64,000 nucleotides of DNA from a bacterium (GTDB lineage Bacteria; Myxococcota_A; Bradymonadia; UBA7976; UBA1532): contig JAUHYW010000015.1 in assembly GCA_030426085.1 (NCBI GenBank), positions 81,461 through 145,460 of the forward strand, read 5' to 3'. Shown piece by piece: positions 1 to 11,296 of this stretch (its first letter is position 1; each line of letters begins with the position of its first letter). The translations under genes were made by a program, and so were the position numbers. The notes beneath the pieces were generated by a model. The model was not told the origin of the DNA, made no database searches, and worked only from the letters and a program-made list of their open reading frames with translations.

Positions 1-1168
1 GGGTCGGGGTCAGCCCGTTCTCCTGGTAGATCAGGGGGCTCGAAGGCACCGAGATCTGATCGGTCGGGGTGAGCGATGGGGTGCCGGTCTCGAACGACGT
101 GGTGGGCCACGCGCCGTTCGTCCACGCCCAGTACTGCCGGTTGCTGGTCCAGCCGTGCGACTTGGAGCCCACGTCCCCGGTCACGTACACCGTGCCCAGC
201 GTCGCGCCGCTGCTCGTCTTCAACGTCGCGTTGAGGACCTCCCCCTCGCCGACCCCGGGCCAGATCTCCTGCCCCGGCAGCCTCTGCGGCGGCCGCGGCC
301 CTCCCACGTCGCCGAGGGCCGAGAACACCCGCTGCTCGCCGGCCTCGTGACTGCCGAGGAAGCGCGGCCTCTGCTCCACGAGCATGCCCTTCAGGATGTC
401 GGGCGACAGCCGGGCCAGCGCGTTGAACGTCAGCCCCGAGGTCGTGCCTTCGACCCCGTCGACCAGCCCGTAGCGGTGGATCAGGTTGCTGGCGGCCCAC
501 GAGAACGCGCCCCGCACGCCCCCGATGACCGGCACCTCGTAGCTGACGTGCCCCACCTCGCTCGAGCTCATCACCAGGTCGCCGAAGACGTCGTGGGTCG
601 CCCCCTCGCCGGGCACGACCTTGGTGGTGGCGCCCTGCCACGGCAGCGCCCGGCTGCGGGCGGTGCCCACCGCGTCGGTGAAGCCGGTGTCGTTGTGGCA
701 GGTGTCGATGAACGCCGTGATACGCGCCCTCGAACGCGCGCTCAGGATCGCCGCGACCTCGGTGACCGGCAGCGCGTTGCTCAGCACCCCGCCCCGCGCC
801 TCGATGTCCGACGGGCACAGGATCTGTCCGGCGTCGGTCCGGGTGCCGTGGCCGGACCACGTCAGCACCGCCTTGGCCGCCTGGTTCTCGTCGAGCTGCT
901 TCACCAGCCAGCCCAGCGCCGCGCACAGCTCGGCCTTGCTCGTGCCCGAGAACTGCACGTCCCGGGTGTGCGCCGGCGGCACGTAGAACGGCATCCGGGG
1001 GCTGACGCAGATCATGATCTGGCTCGGCGGGACACCCAGGTCGCGCATCATGTGCAGCCAGGCGGCCACGTCGTGGGGCGGGCCCTTCAGATCGGCTCGG
1101 CCGCTGGGGTCGAAGGCGGCGTAGTCGCCCACCCCGACCAGCAGGGCGTATGCGTTGTCGTTGCTCAT
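1..1168 (-). CDS. Caspase-like (peptidase C14 fold) protein, 3' end cut by window edge
   Basis: The frame is open from ATG at 1168 to the window edge (389 codons seen, no stop). The start has a good ribosome site (GAGGAA about 6 bases upstream). The N-terminus (AYALLVGVGDY) is the usual first strand of caspase-like domains. The catalytic dyad is visible: His107 in SGHGT and Cys157 in FIDTCHN. This suggests a soluble Cys protease of the metacaspase/orthocaspase type; no signal peptide is seen. The region after about residue 260 carries no domain I recognise and may be an effector or recognition part. It lies downstream of the OmpA composite gene on the same strand, separated by a hairpin, so it may have its own transcript. 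The family is clear; substrate and role are unknown. Confidence 0.85.
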   Translation of the reverse strand, partial: MSNDNAYALLVGVGDYAAFDPSGRADLKGPPHDVAAWLHMMRDLGVPPSQIMICVSPRMPFYVPPAHTRDVQFSGTSKAELCAALGWLVKQLDENQAAKAVLTWSGHGTRTDAGQILCPSDIEARGGVLSNALPVTEVAAILSARSRARITAFIDTCHNDTGFTDAVGTARSRALPWQGATTKVVPGEGATHDVFGDLVMSSSEVGHVSYEVPVIGGVRGAFSWAASNLIHRYGLVDGVEGTTSGLTFNALARLSPDILKGMLVEQRPRFLGSHEAGEQRVFSALGDVGGPRPPQRLPGQEIWPGVGEGEVLNATLKTSSGATLGTVYVTGDVGSKSHGWTSNRQYWAWTNGAWPTTSFETGTPSLTPTDQISVPSSPLIYQENGLTPT

Positions 1169-1193
1169 GTCTCGTTCCTCTCCATCGACGCCA

Positions 1194-1217
1194 CGGCCGC
1201 CTCGAGTGAGGCGGCCG
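1194..1217 (-). terminator. Perfect hairpin between OmpA composite gene and caspase gene
   Basis: Two perfect 10-base arms (CGGCCGCCTC and its complement) flank the 4-base loop GAGT, 45 bases after the stop of the upstream minus-strand gene. No T-run follows, as is common in GC-rich genomes, so this could be a terminator or a processing or attenuation site ahead of the caspase gene. Confidence 0.45.
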
Positions 1218-1262
1218 CGGATCAGGTTGACGGCTTTCGGGTGAAAGGGACAGCCCGGCGGC

Positions 1263-4832
<3,570 letters not shown>

Positions 4833-4961
4833 GATGACTCCCCCTCGGGTGGTCTGATGGTGCGGGGGATCTCAGAGCACGGGCCGTGCCAGAGCCCGGG
4901 CCGGCGCCCGAAACGGCGTCGGGGCGGCTCCTCGGGGGGCTTCACCCCCGCGGTGGGCGAT

Positions 4962-4985
4962 CGGACGGTCCGCGCGGACCGTCCG
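4962..4985. repeat. Perfect 24-bp palindrome in the intergenic region 4833-5101
   Basis: The 24 bases CGGACGGTCCGC / GCGGACCGTCCG read the same on both strands. The 3' half recurs at 4992-5006 (CGCGCGGACCGTCCG). It lies about 130 bases upstream of the OmpA composite start and could be a dimeric regulator site or a cruciform or terminator element. The rest of this 269-bp gap holds the two hairpins listed next and no gene that I can support. Confidence 0.5.
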
Positions 4986-4999
4986 CCCCGACGCGCGGA

Positions 5000-5027
5000 C
5001 CGTCCGGGCGGACGAGCGCCCGGACGG
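5000..5027 (-). terminator. Hairpin downstream of zinc-ribbon membrane protein gene
   Basis: Two 11-base arms (CCGTCCGGGCG and its complement) flank a 6-base loop, about 75 bases beyond the stop at 5102. There is no T-run. It is a plausible intrinsic or assisted terminator separating this operon from the OmpA composite gene. Confidence 0.4.
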
Positions 5028-5043
5028 CGCCCGCCGGTCGGCG

Positions 5044-5070
5044 GATCGCGACCCCCGCGCGGGGGCGATC
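5044..5070 (-). terminator. GC hairpin just after stop of 5102-5644
   Basis: GATCG, then the perfect palindrome CCCCCGCGCGGGGG, then CGATC form a nested hairpin about 30 bases beyond the stop codon. With the neighbouring hairpin it makes a tandem stem-loop arrangement. Confidence 0.4.
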
Positions 5071-5101
5071 GGCGGGTGATGGACGTGAGGCGGCGCCCGG
5101 C

Positions 5102-5644
5102 TCAGGCGGGCCGGTCGGCCGGGCGCCAGCGGTGGCCGCAGGCGGTGCACTCCAGCTCGAGGCTGCGCCCGTCGAGCACCGTCTGCACCGAGCCGCAGCG
5201 GGGGCAGGGCGTGCCGTGGGCCCCGGGCGGCACCGCGTCGCTGCCGTGCTCGAGGATGTCGCCCAGCGGGTCGTTACCCACCAGCAGCCGCACCCCGAGG
5301 AAGATGCCGAAGACCAGGAAGCCGATGGTGAAGATGAGCCACTGAGCGCTGCGCAGCAGGTGGGGCACGAAGGCGTCGACCGCCAGCCCCGAGGCCCGCA
5401 GGGCGTCCCAGACGAAGTACTCCCCGGCGAGCACCGCGAACAGCGAGCCGAAGACGATGATGCGGAGCTGGGCCGGGGTCCCGAACGCCCGGCCGAGGCG
5501 GGCCCCGATGCCCGCGAGCAGCCCGGGGGCGATGGCCGCCACCGCCAGATCGCCCGGCAGCAGCGCCCGCAGCACGCCGTAGGCGGTGCAGCCCAGCACC
5601 AGCCCCAGGCCGATGCCGATCAGGGCGCTCAGGCGGCCGGTCAT
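5102..5644 (-). CDS. Four-helix membrane protein with C-terminal zinc ribbon
   Basis: This is a 180-residue protein with about four hydrophobic helices in residues 5-125. A short cytosolic-looking tail follows, carrying two Cys pairs (CPRCG and CTACGH, about residues 144-173) that fit a zinc ribbon. Its ATG overlaps the stop of the PEGA gene (ATGA, 5641-5644), so the two are probably translationally coupled. I do not recognise a named family. Zinc-ribbon membrane proteins of this kind often have unknown roles. Two hairpins follow its stop. Confidence 0.7.
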   Translation of the reverse strand: MTGRLSALIGIGLGLVLGCTAYGVLRALLPGDLAVAAIAPGLLAGIGARLGRAFGTPAQLRIIVFGSLFAVLAGEYFVWDALRASGLAVDAFVPHLLRSAQWLIFTIGFLVFGIFLGVRLLVGNDPLGDILEHGSDAVPPGAHGTPCPRCGSVQTVLDGRSLELECTACGHRWRPADRPA

Positions 5645-6297
5645 CGGATGGGCTCGATCGGCAAGACGAGGTCGGGGTCTTCGACCGGCGCGTCATCGGC
5701 CGACAGCAGCACCCCGGCGACGACCGCGGTGGTCACCACCGCGCCGGCCCCGATCCAGATCCACGGCTCGTGGTACCACGGCGCGGCGACCGGCTCTTCG
5801 GCCGGCAGCAGCACCACGTCGATCGGATACTGCTCGCCCAGCTCGACCCGCAGCGTGCGGCGCCACGGCGCGTGCCCCGGGGCCCGGATGACCACCCGCC
5901 GCCGGCCGGGCTCGACATCGCCGCTCCACGGGGCCTCGCCGAGCAGCTTGCCGTCGACGATGACCTCGGCCCCCCGGGGCCGGGCGAGCACCGTCAGGGC
6001 CGCCGAGACCGCGATCAGATCGATCTGGAGCACCGTCTCGCCGCCGCCCTCGATGCGGAAGGTGTCGATGTAGTCGGCGTGCCCCGGCTTCGAGACCCGC
6101 AGCGTATGCTCGCCGGGCGACAGCGCCAGCGGGTGGTGCATCGGGGTCTGGCCCGCCTCGCGCCCGTCGACGTGGATCGTCGCCCCCTCGGTGAGCGAGT
6201 GCACCAGCAGGGTGCCGTCCCGGCCGGCTCCGAGGAGCAGCGCCGACAACAGGCCGAGCAGGGGGATGAGGCGGCGGGGGGCCGCGGCGGCGATCAT
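5641..6297 (-). CDS. Secreted or membrane-anchored protein with two PEGA domains
   Basis: The protein has 218 residues and starts at ATG 6297, which is immediately followed by a hydrophobic signal segment (LIPLLGLLSALLLGAG). Two PEGA-type modules follow: about residues 28-80 (GATIHVDGREAGQTP) and about 90-145 (GAEVIVDGKLLGEAP). A C-terminal hydrophobic helix (about 182-202) comes before an acidic tail. PEGA domains are small beta-sandwich modules of surface proteins, common in myxobacteria. No clear ribosome site precedes the start, but a TATCGT-like hexamer lies about 8 bases upstream, so the mRNA may be nearly leaderless. Function beyond an envelope role is unknown. Confidence 0.75.
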   Translation of the reverse strand: MIAAAAPRRLIPLLGLLSALLLGAGRDGTLLVHSLTEGATIHVDGREAGQTPMHHPLALSPGEHTLRVSKPGHADYIDTFRIEGGGETVLQIDLIAVSAALTVLARPRGAEVIVDGKLLGEAPWSGDVEPGRRRVVIRAPGHAPWRRTLRVELGEQYPIDVVLLPAEEPVAAPWYHEPWIWIGAGAVVTTAVVAGVLLSADDAPVEDPDLVLPIEPIR

Positions 6298-6344
6298 GCC
6301 CGGCACGATACCGCAAACCGGCCGGTGGATGGACCTCGCCCCGA

Positions 6345-7226
6345 TCAGAACACGCCGCCGGCCAGGGGCAGCATCAGCGTCGCGCCCTCGGCCGCGGTCG
6401 GGGTCGGGGCCGGGGCCCCGTCGTCCAGATCGCGGGTCAGGTGCCACGCCACCCCGATGCCCACCGGGATGCCGATCGCCACCGCGCTCAGATACCACGC
6501 CTGAAGGTCCTCCTCGGGCCCCCACACCATGAACAGCGCCGCCGGCCCGGCCAGCGCCCCGGCGAAGGCCCCCAGGTCGAGCAGCCGGGCCCGCCCCCGG
6601 GAGATGTTCACGTCCCGAGCCAGCCAGGCCCCCACCAGCAGCCCCACGTCGGCCGCCACGGTGGCCCAGGTCAGGTAGCTCGAGCCGTCCTCGACCCCGA
6701 ACGCGCCCTGGATGAGCGCCACCTCGGCCCCGGTCCAGGTCGCGACGGTGTTCATCAGCGAGATCTGCCCCGCCGTGCGGTCGACGTTCGCCGCCAGCAG
6801 GATGCCCAGCGCCTGCCCGGCCCAGCCCGAGATCAGGGTGTTCCACAGCAGCGCGTCGGCGTCGTCCAGCCCCACCCCGACCCCGCCGGCGACCCCGTTG
6901 AGCGCGGCCCACAGCACGGTGCTGGTGAACAGCCCCGACTCGGCCTCGGTGACCCCGTACTCTTCGGTGACCCACCAGCCGAGCCCGAAGCCCAGCCCGG
7001 TCGTCGCCAGGGTGAGCCCGCTGCCGACCATCAGCGCCCCGCCGACGTCGTTCGGCATCAGGTCGTACTCGTCGAGCAACATCGAGATCGCGACGCCCTG
7101 CCAAGCCCCGTAGGCGGTGGTCAGCACCAGCGCCTGGGGCCGGCCGCGGGTGTCCTTCTCGGCGGCCGACGCGCCCGGCGCCAGCGCCAGCATCAGGCCC
7201 AGCGCGGCGGGGAGGGCCCTCACCAT
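6345..7226 (-). CDS. Polytopic membrane or envelope protein, related to the upstream gene product
   Basis: The protein has 293 residues. A signal peptide (about 1-22, ending GASAA) is followed by many Gly/Ala/Leu-rich hydrophobic stretches. ATG 7226 overlaps the end of the upstream gene by 7 bases. It resembles the upstream protein in layout: an N-terminal ALVLTTAYGAWQGV segment against ELTTYAALYGAGV there, then repeated hydrophobic segments carrying SLINS/SLMNT and a Pro-rich tail. The pair therefore looks like an old duplication. No family is recognised. The segments could be inner-membrane helices or amphipathic barrel strands. Confidence 0.65.
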   Translation of the reverse strand: MVRALPAALGLMLALAPGASAAEKDTRGRPQALVLTTAYGAWQGVAISMLLDEYDLMPNDVGGALMVGSGLTLATTGLGFGLGWWVTEEYGVTEAESGLFTSTVLWAALNGVAGGVGVGLDDADALLWNTLISGWAGQALGILLAANVDRTAGQISLMNTVATWTGAEVALIQGAFGVEDGSSYLTWATVAADVGLLVGAWLARDVNISRGRARLLDLGAFAGALAGPAALFMVWGPEEDLQAWYLSAVAIGIPVGIGVAWHLTRDLDDGAPAPTPTAAEGATLMLPLAGGVF

Positions 7227-8077
7227 ACGCCGACCCACAGCGGCATCGGCGTCGGCTCGGCCCGGGTGGGGGCGGCCTGGGGCTCGACCGGCGCCGCGCC
7301 CGCCGCCCCGTCGAGGCCGACGAGGTTCACCGCCACCAGCCCCCCGGTGACCATGCCCGCCAGCGTGATCAGGGCCCCGACCTCGACGCTGTCGCTCATC
7401 ACCGCCCCGATGAGGCCCACCAGCCCCCCGCCCAGCGTACCCACCGCCAGCCCCGCGTCGAGGTACAGCGCCTGCGTCCGGGTCGGCTGCACCTGGGCCG
7501 CCACCAGCGCCCCCGCGCCCAGACCCAGCCCCGACGTGAGCAGGACCCAGGCCAGCGGGTAGTCCAGGATCTCGTCCAGCGCCGGCGCGGCGAGCAGGGT
7601 GAGGGCCACCGGGGTCCACAGGCCGCCGCTGTTGATCAGCGACAGGTCGCCCACCGACGTCTCGTAATACGGCGCCAGCCCGTAGGCCACCCCCGCCGCC
7701 ACCGCGCCCGCGCCCAGGGCCATCCAGACCGCCCCGTCCTCGTCGACGTCCAGGGCCGCCGCGAGCAGCAGCGTATCGAGCATCGTCCACGCCGCCGCGC
7801 TGGTGATCAGCCCGGTCTGATTCGGCTGGAGGTCCCGGGTCTGCGCCGCCTCCCAGGTGCCCCACAGCGCGCCCCCGGCCAGCCCCGCGGTCAGCCACGC
7901 CGCGGGGCGGGCGTTCAGATCCAGCTCCAGCGCGCTCCACAGCCCGACGCCGGCCCCGTAGAGCGCGGCGTAGGTGGTCAGCTCGATCCGGGCCTCTTCG
8001 GCCGGCGTCAGCGCGCGGGCGGGGAGCGAAGCCAGGAGCGCAGCCAGCGTCAGCGCGAGCGGGGACCAACGGCGCAT
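7220..8077 (-). CDS. Polytopic membrane or envelope protein, first of a paralogous pair
   Basis: The protein has 285 residues. ATG 8077 opens a clear signal peptide (MRRW then LALTLAALLASLPARA, cleaved near residue 23). The rest is strongly hydrophobic with Gly-rich segments and ends in a Pro-rich tail. It heads a minus-strand group with 6345-7226 and the PEGA gene. The 48-bp space to the divergent tatD probably holds both promoters. I do not recognise the family. The similarity to its downstream neighbour is seen by eye only. Confidence 0.65.
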   Translation of the reverse strand: MRRWSPLALTLAALLASLPARALTPAEEARIELTTYAALYGAGVGLWSALELDLNARPAAWLTAGLAGGALWGTWEAAQTRDLQPNQTGLITSAAAWTMLDTLLLAAALDVDEDGAVWMALGAGAVAAGVAYGLAPYYETSVGDLSLINSGGLWTPVALTLLAAPALDEILDYPLAWVLLTSGLGLGAGALVAAQVQPTRTQALYLDAGLAVGTLGGGLVGLIGAVMSDSVEVGALITLAGMVTGGLVAVNLVGLDGAAGAAPVEPQAAPTRAEPTPMPLWVGVW

Positions 8078-8125
8078 GGCCCGAGCATCGCACACACCCC
8101 GGGCGGTGCGGTATGGTCCCCCGCC

Positions 8126-8902
8126 ATGCAGACCCCCACGCTCATCGACAGCCACGCCCACCTCACCTTCGACCGCTTCGACGCCGACCGGGGCGCCGTG
8201 CTCGACCGGATGACCGAAGCCGGCGTCGAGTCGGCCATCACCATCGGCACCGACGTCGACAGCTCCGAGGCCGCGCTGAAGCTCGCCGAGTCCGACGCCC
8301 GCCTCTTCGCCTCGGCCGGCATCCACCCCCACCAGGCCGACGACTTCGACGACGCCCGCTGGGCCGAGCTCGAGGCGCTGTGGGATCGGGAGCGGGTCGT
8401 CGCCGTGGGCGAGACCGGGCTGGACTACTACTACGACTACAGCGACCGGGCCCGGCAGCAGGCCCTCTTCCGGCGCCACCTCGAGGCGGCGAAGCGGCGG
8501 GCCATGCCGGCCGTGATCCACATCCGCGACGCGTTCGACGACGCCTTCCGCATCATGGGCGAGGTCGGCGCCGGCGGCGTCGTGCACTGCTTCACCGGCG
8601 GCCCCGCCGAGTGCGAGCGGGCGCTGGCGCTGGGCTTCTTCATCTCGCTGTCGGGCATCGTCACCTTCAAGAGCGCCAAAGCCCTGCGGGCGGCGGTGCC
8701 GCTCATCCCCGCCGACCGGCTGCTCGTCGAGACCGACGCCCCGTTCCTGGCGCCGACGCCCCACCGGGGCAAGCGCAACGAGCCGGCGTTCGTCGTGCGG
8801 ACCGCGGCCGAGGTGGCGACGCTGCGGGGGCAGGACTACGCCGACATCTGCGCGGCGTCCCGGGCCAATACCATCCGGCTGTTCGGGCTGCCCACGCCGT
8901 GA
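8126..8902 (+). CDS. tatD: TatD-family metal-dependent hydrolase / DNase
   Basis: The protein has 258 residues, the normal length for TatD/YcfH. Metal ligands and family motifs are all present: DSHAHL (residues 8-13), GIHPH, GETGLDYYY, HIRDAFDD, HCFTGG, and ETDAPFLAPTPHRGKRNEP near the C-terminus. The family uses divalent metals to hydrolyse DNA ends or related phosphoesters in the cytoplasm; the true substrate here is not shown. The stop overlaps the start of the downstream kinase-like gene (GTGA), so the two are coupled. Confidence 0.92.
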   Translation: MQTPTLIDSHAHLTFDRFDADRGAVLDRMTEAGVESAITIGTDVDSSEAALKLAESDARLFASAGIHPHQADDFDDARWAELEALWDRERVVAVGETGLDYYYDYSDRARQQALFRRHLEAAKRRAMPAVIHIRDAFDDAFRIMGEVGAGGVVHCFTGGPAECERALALGFFISLSGIVTFKSAKALRAAVPLIPADRLLVETDAPFLAPTPHRGKRNEPAFVVRTAAEVATLRGQDYADICAASRANTIRLFGLPTP

Positions 8903-9696
8903 ACCCGCTGCCGGCGGCGGTCGCCGAGGCCATCGGCTGTCGCTGGGGGGTCGAGACCACCCGCGATCGACGCCAGTCCCGGGTGTGGCGGGTCGCGATC
9001 GGCGGCGGGGCCTACGCCAAGCAGCACGCCACCGTGGGCAAGTACCGCCGCGAGCGGGACGCGCTGCGGGCGCTCGGCGGGTGCCCGTTCGTGCCGGCGC
9101 TGGTGGCCCATCACGATGACATCCGGCTGCTGGTGGTCGAGGCCTGCCCCGGCGACTGGCCCGATGACGCGCAGGCATGGCATCGCGCGGGCGAAGCGTT
9201 GGCCGAGCTGCATCGGATGCCATGCGCCGCCGATCCGATGGCTCTGCCCGATGCCATCGCCCGCCGCCGGGACGGCTGGCTCGCCCGCGCCGAGGGCGTC
9301 CTGCCCGATGGGACCCGGGCGGCCCTGGCCGCGCGCGTCGACGGCGCCGTATTTCGCGGCGCGGCGCGGGTCTTCTGCCATCGGGACTACGCGCCCCGCA
9401 ACTGGCGGGTGGGGGCGGACGGGGTCTTCCGGGTCTTCGACTTCGAACACGCCGGGCCCGACGCCGCCGAGGTGGATCTGGTCCGGCTGTACGACGGGCC
9501 GCTCGAGGGTCGGCCCGGGCGCGAGGCGGCGTTCTTCGCCGGCTATGGGGGCCGCCCCGATCGGGCGCGGCTGGCGGCGCTGCTGGCTCTGCACGCCCTG
9601 GGCACGGCGACCTGGGGGCGGCTGCACGGCGATCGGGCGTACGCCGCGCGCGGGGACCGGCTCATCGAGCGGGCGCTGGCCTCGCGGGCGCCGTGA
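8899..9696 (+). CDS. APH-like small-molecule phosphotransferase
   Basis: The protein has 265 residues. GTG 8899 overlaps the tatD stop and begins NPLPAAVAEAIG. The catalytic loop CHRDYAPRNW (His-Asp-Asn) and the metal-binding Asp in FDFEHA match the choline/aminoglycoside kinase-like fold. The N-lobe is short (YAKQH carries the likely ATP-binding Lys). The substrate cannot be told; such enzymes phosphorylate sugars, choline, homoserine or drugs. It converges on the Ser/Thr kinase gene with 12 bases between the stops. Confidence 0.75.
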   Translation: MNPLPAAVAEAIGCRWGVETTRDRRQSRVWRVAIGGGAYAKQHATVGKYRRERDALRALGGCPFVPALVAHHDDIRLLVVEACPGDWPDDAQAWHRAGEALAELHRMPCAADPMALPDAIARRRDGWLARAEGVLPDGTRAALAARVDGAVFRGAARVFCHRDYAPRNWRVGADGVFRVFDFEHAGPDAAEVDLVRLYDGPLEGRPGREAAFFAGYGGRPDRARLAALLALHALGTATWGRLHGDRAYAARGDRLIERALASRAP

Positions 9697-9708
9697 CGGG
9701 GGCGGGCC

Positions 9709-11262
9709 TCACCGATCGCGCGCTTCGGCGTAGTCCGCCGCCGCCCGCAGCAGCCGCTGCACCTCGTCCCCGTCGGTCACGCCCATCAGCCCCTTCTCGG
9801 TGACCGCGCCCTTGCGCCCCACGGTGCGCTCGATGACGAAGTCCGAGCGCCCGTCCCGCCGATCGCGGCGCTCGGCGTAGGCCAGCGAGCTGCCGCGGAA
9901 GCGCTGCACGCCGTCCCCGTTGAACGCGTCCCACCACTGGGGCCACAGGGGCCCCCGGACCTCGAGGGCCTGACGGTCGGTCACCGCGTAGAGGGTGCGG
10001 CGGTGCTTGTTGCGGGCGCGCAGGGGCGCGGTGAGCATGCTCACCCCGATCAGGACGAAGGGCAGGCCGAAGAGCGGGAAGAAGTAGTGGAACGGGCCCG
10101 CGTCGGCCGTCATCACGAACGCGGCGACGGTCCAGAACAGGGCGAAGCCGGTCCACGGGATGGCGAACAGGACCGGCCCGCAGCCCGACTTGCGCCAGCC
10201 GCCGGGCGGGGGGCGGCCGCTCCACAGGATGGGCTCGTCGACGGCCACGCTGGCCTTCAGCCGGGACACCGCGGCGGGGGGCAGGTCGGGGCGCAGGCCG
10301 ACGGCGAGGTCGGCGGCCGGGCGCTTCGCCGGGGTCGCCGACGGCGCCGCGTCGAGGTCGACGGCGGCCAGCGCGGCGCGGACCTCGCGGGCCGACTGCG
10401 GGCGGTCGGCGGGGTCGTCGGCCAGCAAGCGCTCGATGAGGGCCACCAGCCCCGGGGCGGCGTGCACCGCGCCCGCCCAGTCGAGGCGGTGGTCGGCGCC
10501 GACGAGGTCGACGACGTCCTGCCGGGACAGCAGGCCCACGGCCATCGCGCCCACCGCGTAGAGGTCGGTCGCCGGGGTGGCGACGCCGCGGAACTGCTCG
10601 GGCGCCATGTAGCCGTAGGTCCCGGCGATGGTGCTGCCGCCCACCTTGGGGTCGTTGACCACGTCCCGCACCGCGCCGAAGTCGATGAGCACCAGCGCCC
10701 CGTCGGACCGGCGGATGACGTTGCCCGGCTTGAGGTCGCGGTGGATGACCGGGGGCGCGAGCCCGTGCAGGTACTCGAGCACCGCCAGCACCGCGTCGAG
10801 CGCCTCGACCACCTGGGCCTGGGACAGCCGGCGCTCGGCGACCTCGGCGGCCAGCGTGCGGCCCTCGACGAAGGTCTGCACCACGTAGAACGCCCGGTGG
10901 CGGCCGGCGCCGGCCTCGAAGTGGGCCACGTAGGCCGGGATGCGGGGGTGGTCCAGCTCGCGCAGCACCCGGGCCTCGCGGGCCATGCGGTCGCGCAGGT
11001 GCAGCGGGGTGCCGGGGCGGATGGGCATCTCCTTGACCGCCACCGGCTGCCCGGTCTGCCGGTCGAGCGCCCGCCAGGTCGTGCCCACCGCGCCCTGGCC
11101 CACGATGCGCCGGAGCGCGAAGCGGCCCTCGAGGGCCACCGCGCCGCCGCACGCGGGGCAGGGAGCGTCGTCGGTGGGGGCCGCCTCGCCGCATCGGGCG
11201 CAGACGAAGCCGGAGGTGAGGTCGGGATCGGGCCGGTCGGGCCCGGGGACGTGCTCGCTCAT
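9709..11262 (-). CDS. Ser/Thr protein kinase with zinc ribbon and C-terminal membrane/PH-like part
   Basis: The protein has 517 residues. It opens with a Cys4 ribbon (C21/C24, C35/C38). The kinase core (about 48-305) has the Gly loop GQGAVG (55-60), Lys77, HRDLKPGN with Asp176, DFG Asp194 and an APE motif, so it should be active. After it come two hydrophobic helices (about 360-405). The C-terminal part then resembles bacterial PH-type domains (TLYAVTDRQALEV). It sits 34 bases after the MopE/RCC1 lipoprotein gene on the same strand, with a GAGAGG ribosome site, so the pair is probably one operon. It is likely a membrane-bound cytosolic kinase, perhaps sensing or serving that lipoprotein. Confidence 0.88.
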   Translation of the reverse strand: MSEHVPGPDRPDPDLTSGFVCARCGEAAPTDDAPCPACGGAVALEGRFALRRIVGQGAVGTTWRALDRQTGQPVAVKEMPIRPGTPLHLRDRMAREARVLRELDHPRIPAYVAHFEAGAGRHRAFYVVQTFVEGRTLAAEVAERRLSQAQVVEALDAVLAVLEYLHGLAPPVIHRDLKPGNVIRRSDGALVLIDFGAVRDVVNDPKVGGSTIAGTYGYMAPEQFRGVATPATDLYAVGAMAVGLLSRQDVVDLVGADHRLDWAGAVHAAPGLVALIERLLADDPADRPQSAREVRAALAAVDLDAAPSATPAKRPAADLAVGLRPDLPPAAVSRLKASVAVDEPILWSGRPPPGGWRKSGCGPVLFAIPWTGFALFWTVAAFVMTADAGPFHYFFPLFGLPFVLIGVSMLTAPLRARNKHRRTLYAVTDRQALEVRGPLWPQWWDAFNGDGVQRFRGSSLAYAERRDRRDGRSDFVIERTVGRKGAVTEKGLMGVTDGDEVQRLLRAAADYAEARDR

Positions 11263-11296
11263 GTGCCTCTCGAATGGATGATCGGCCGCCGCCGGC

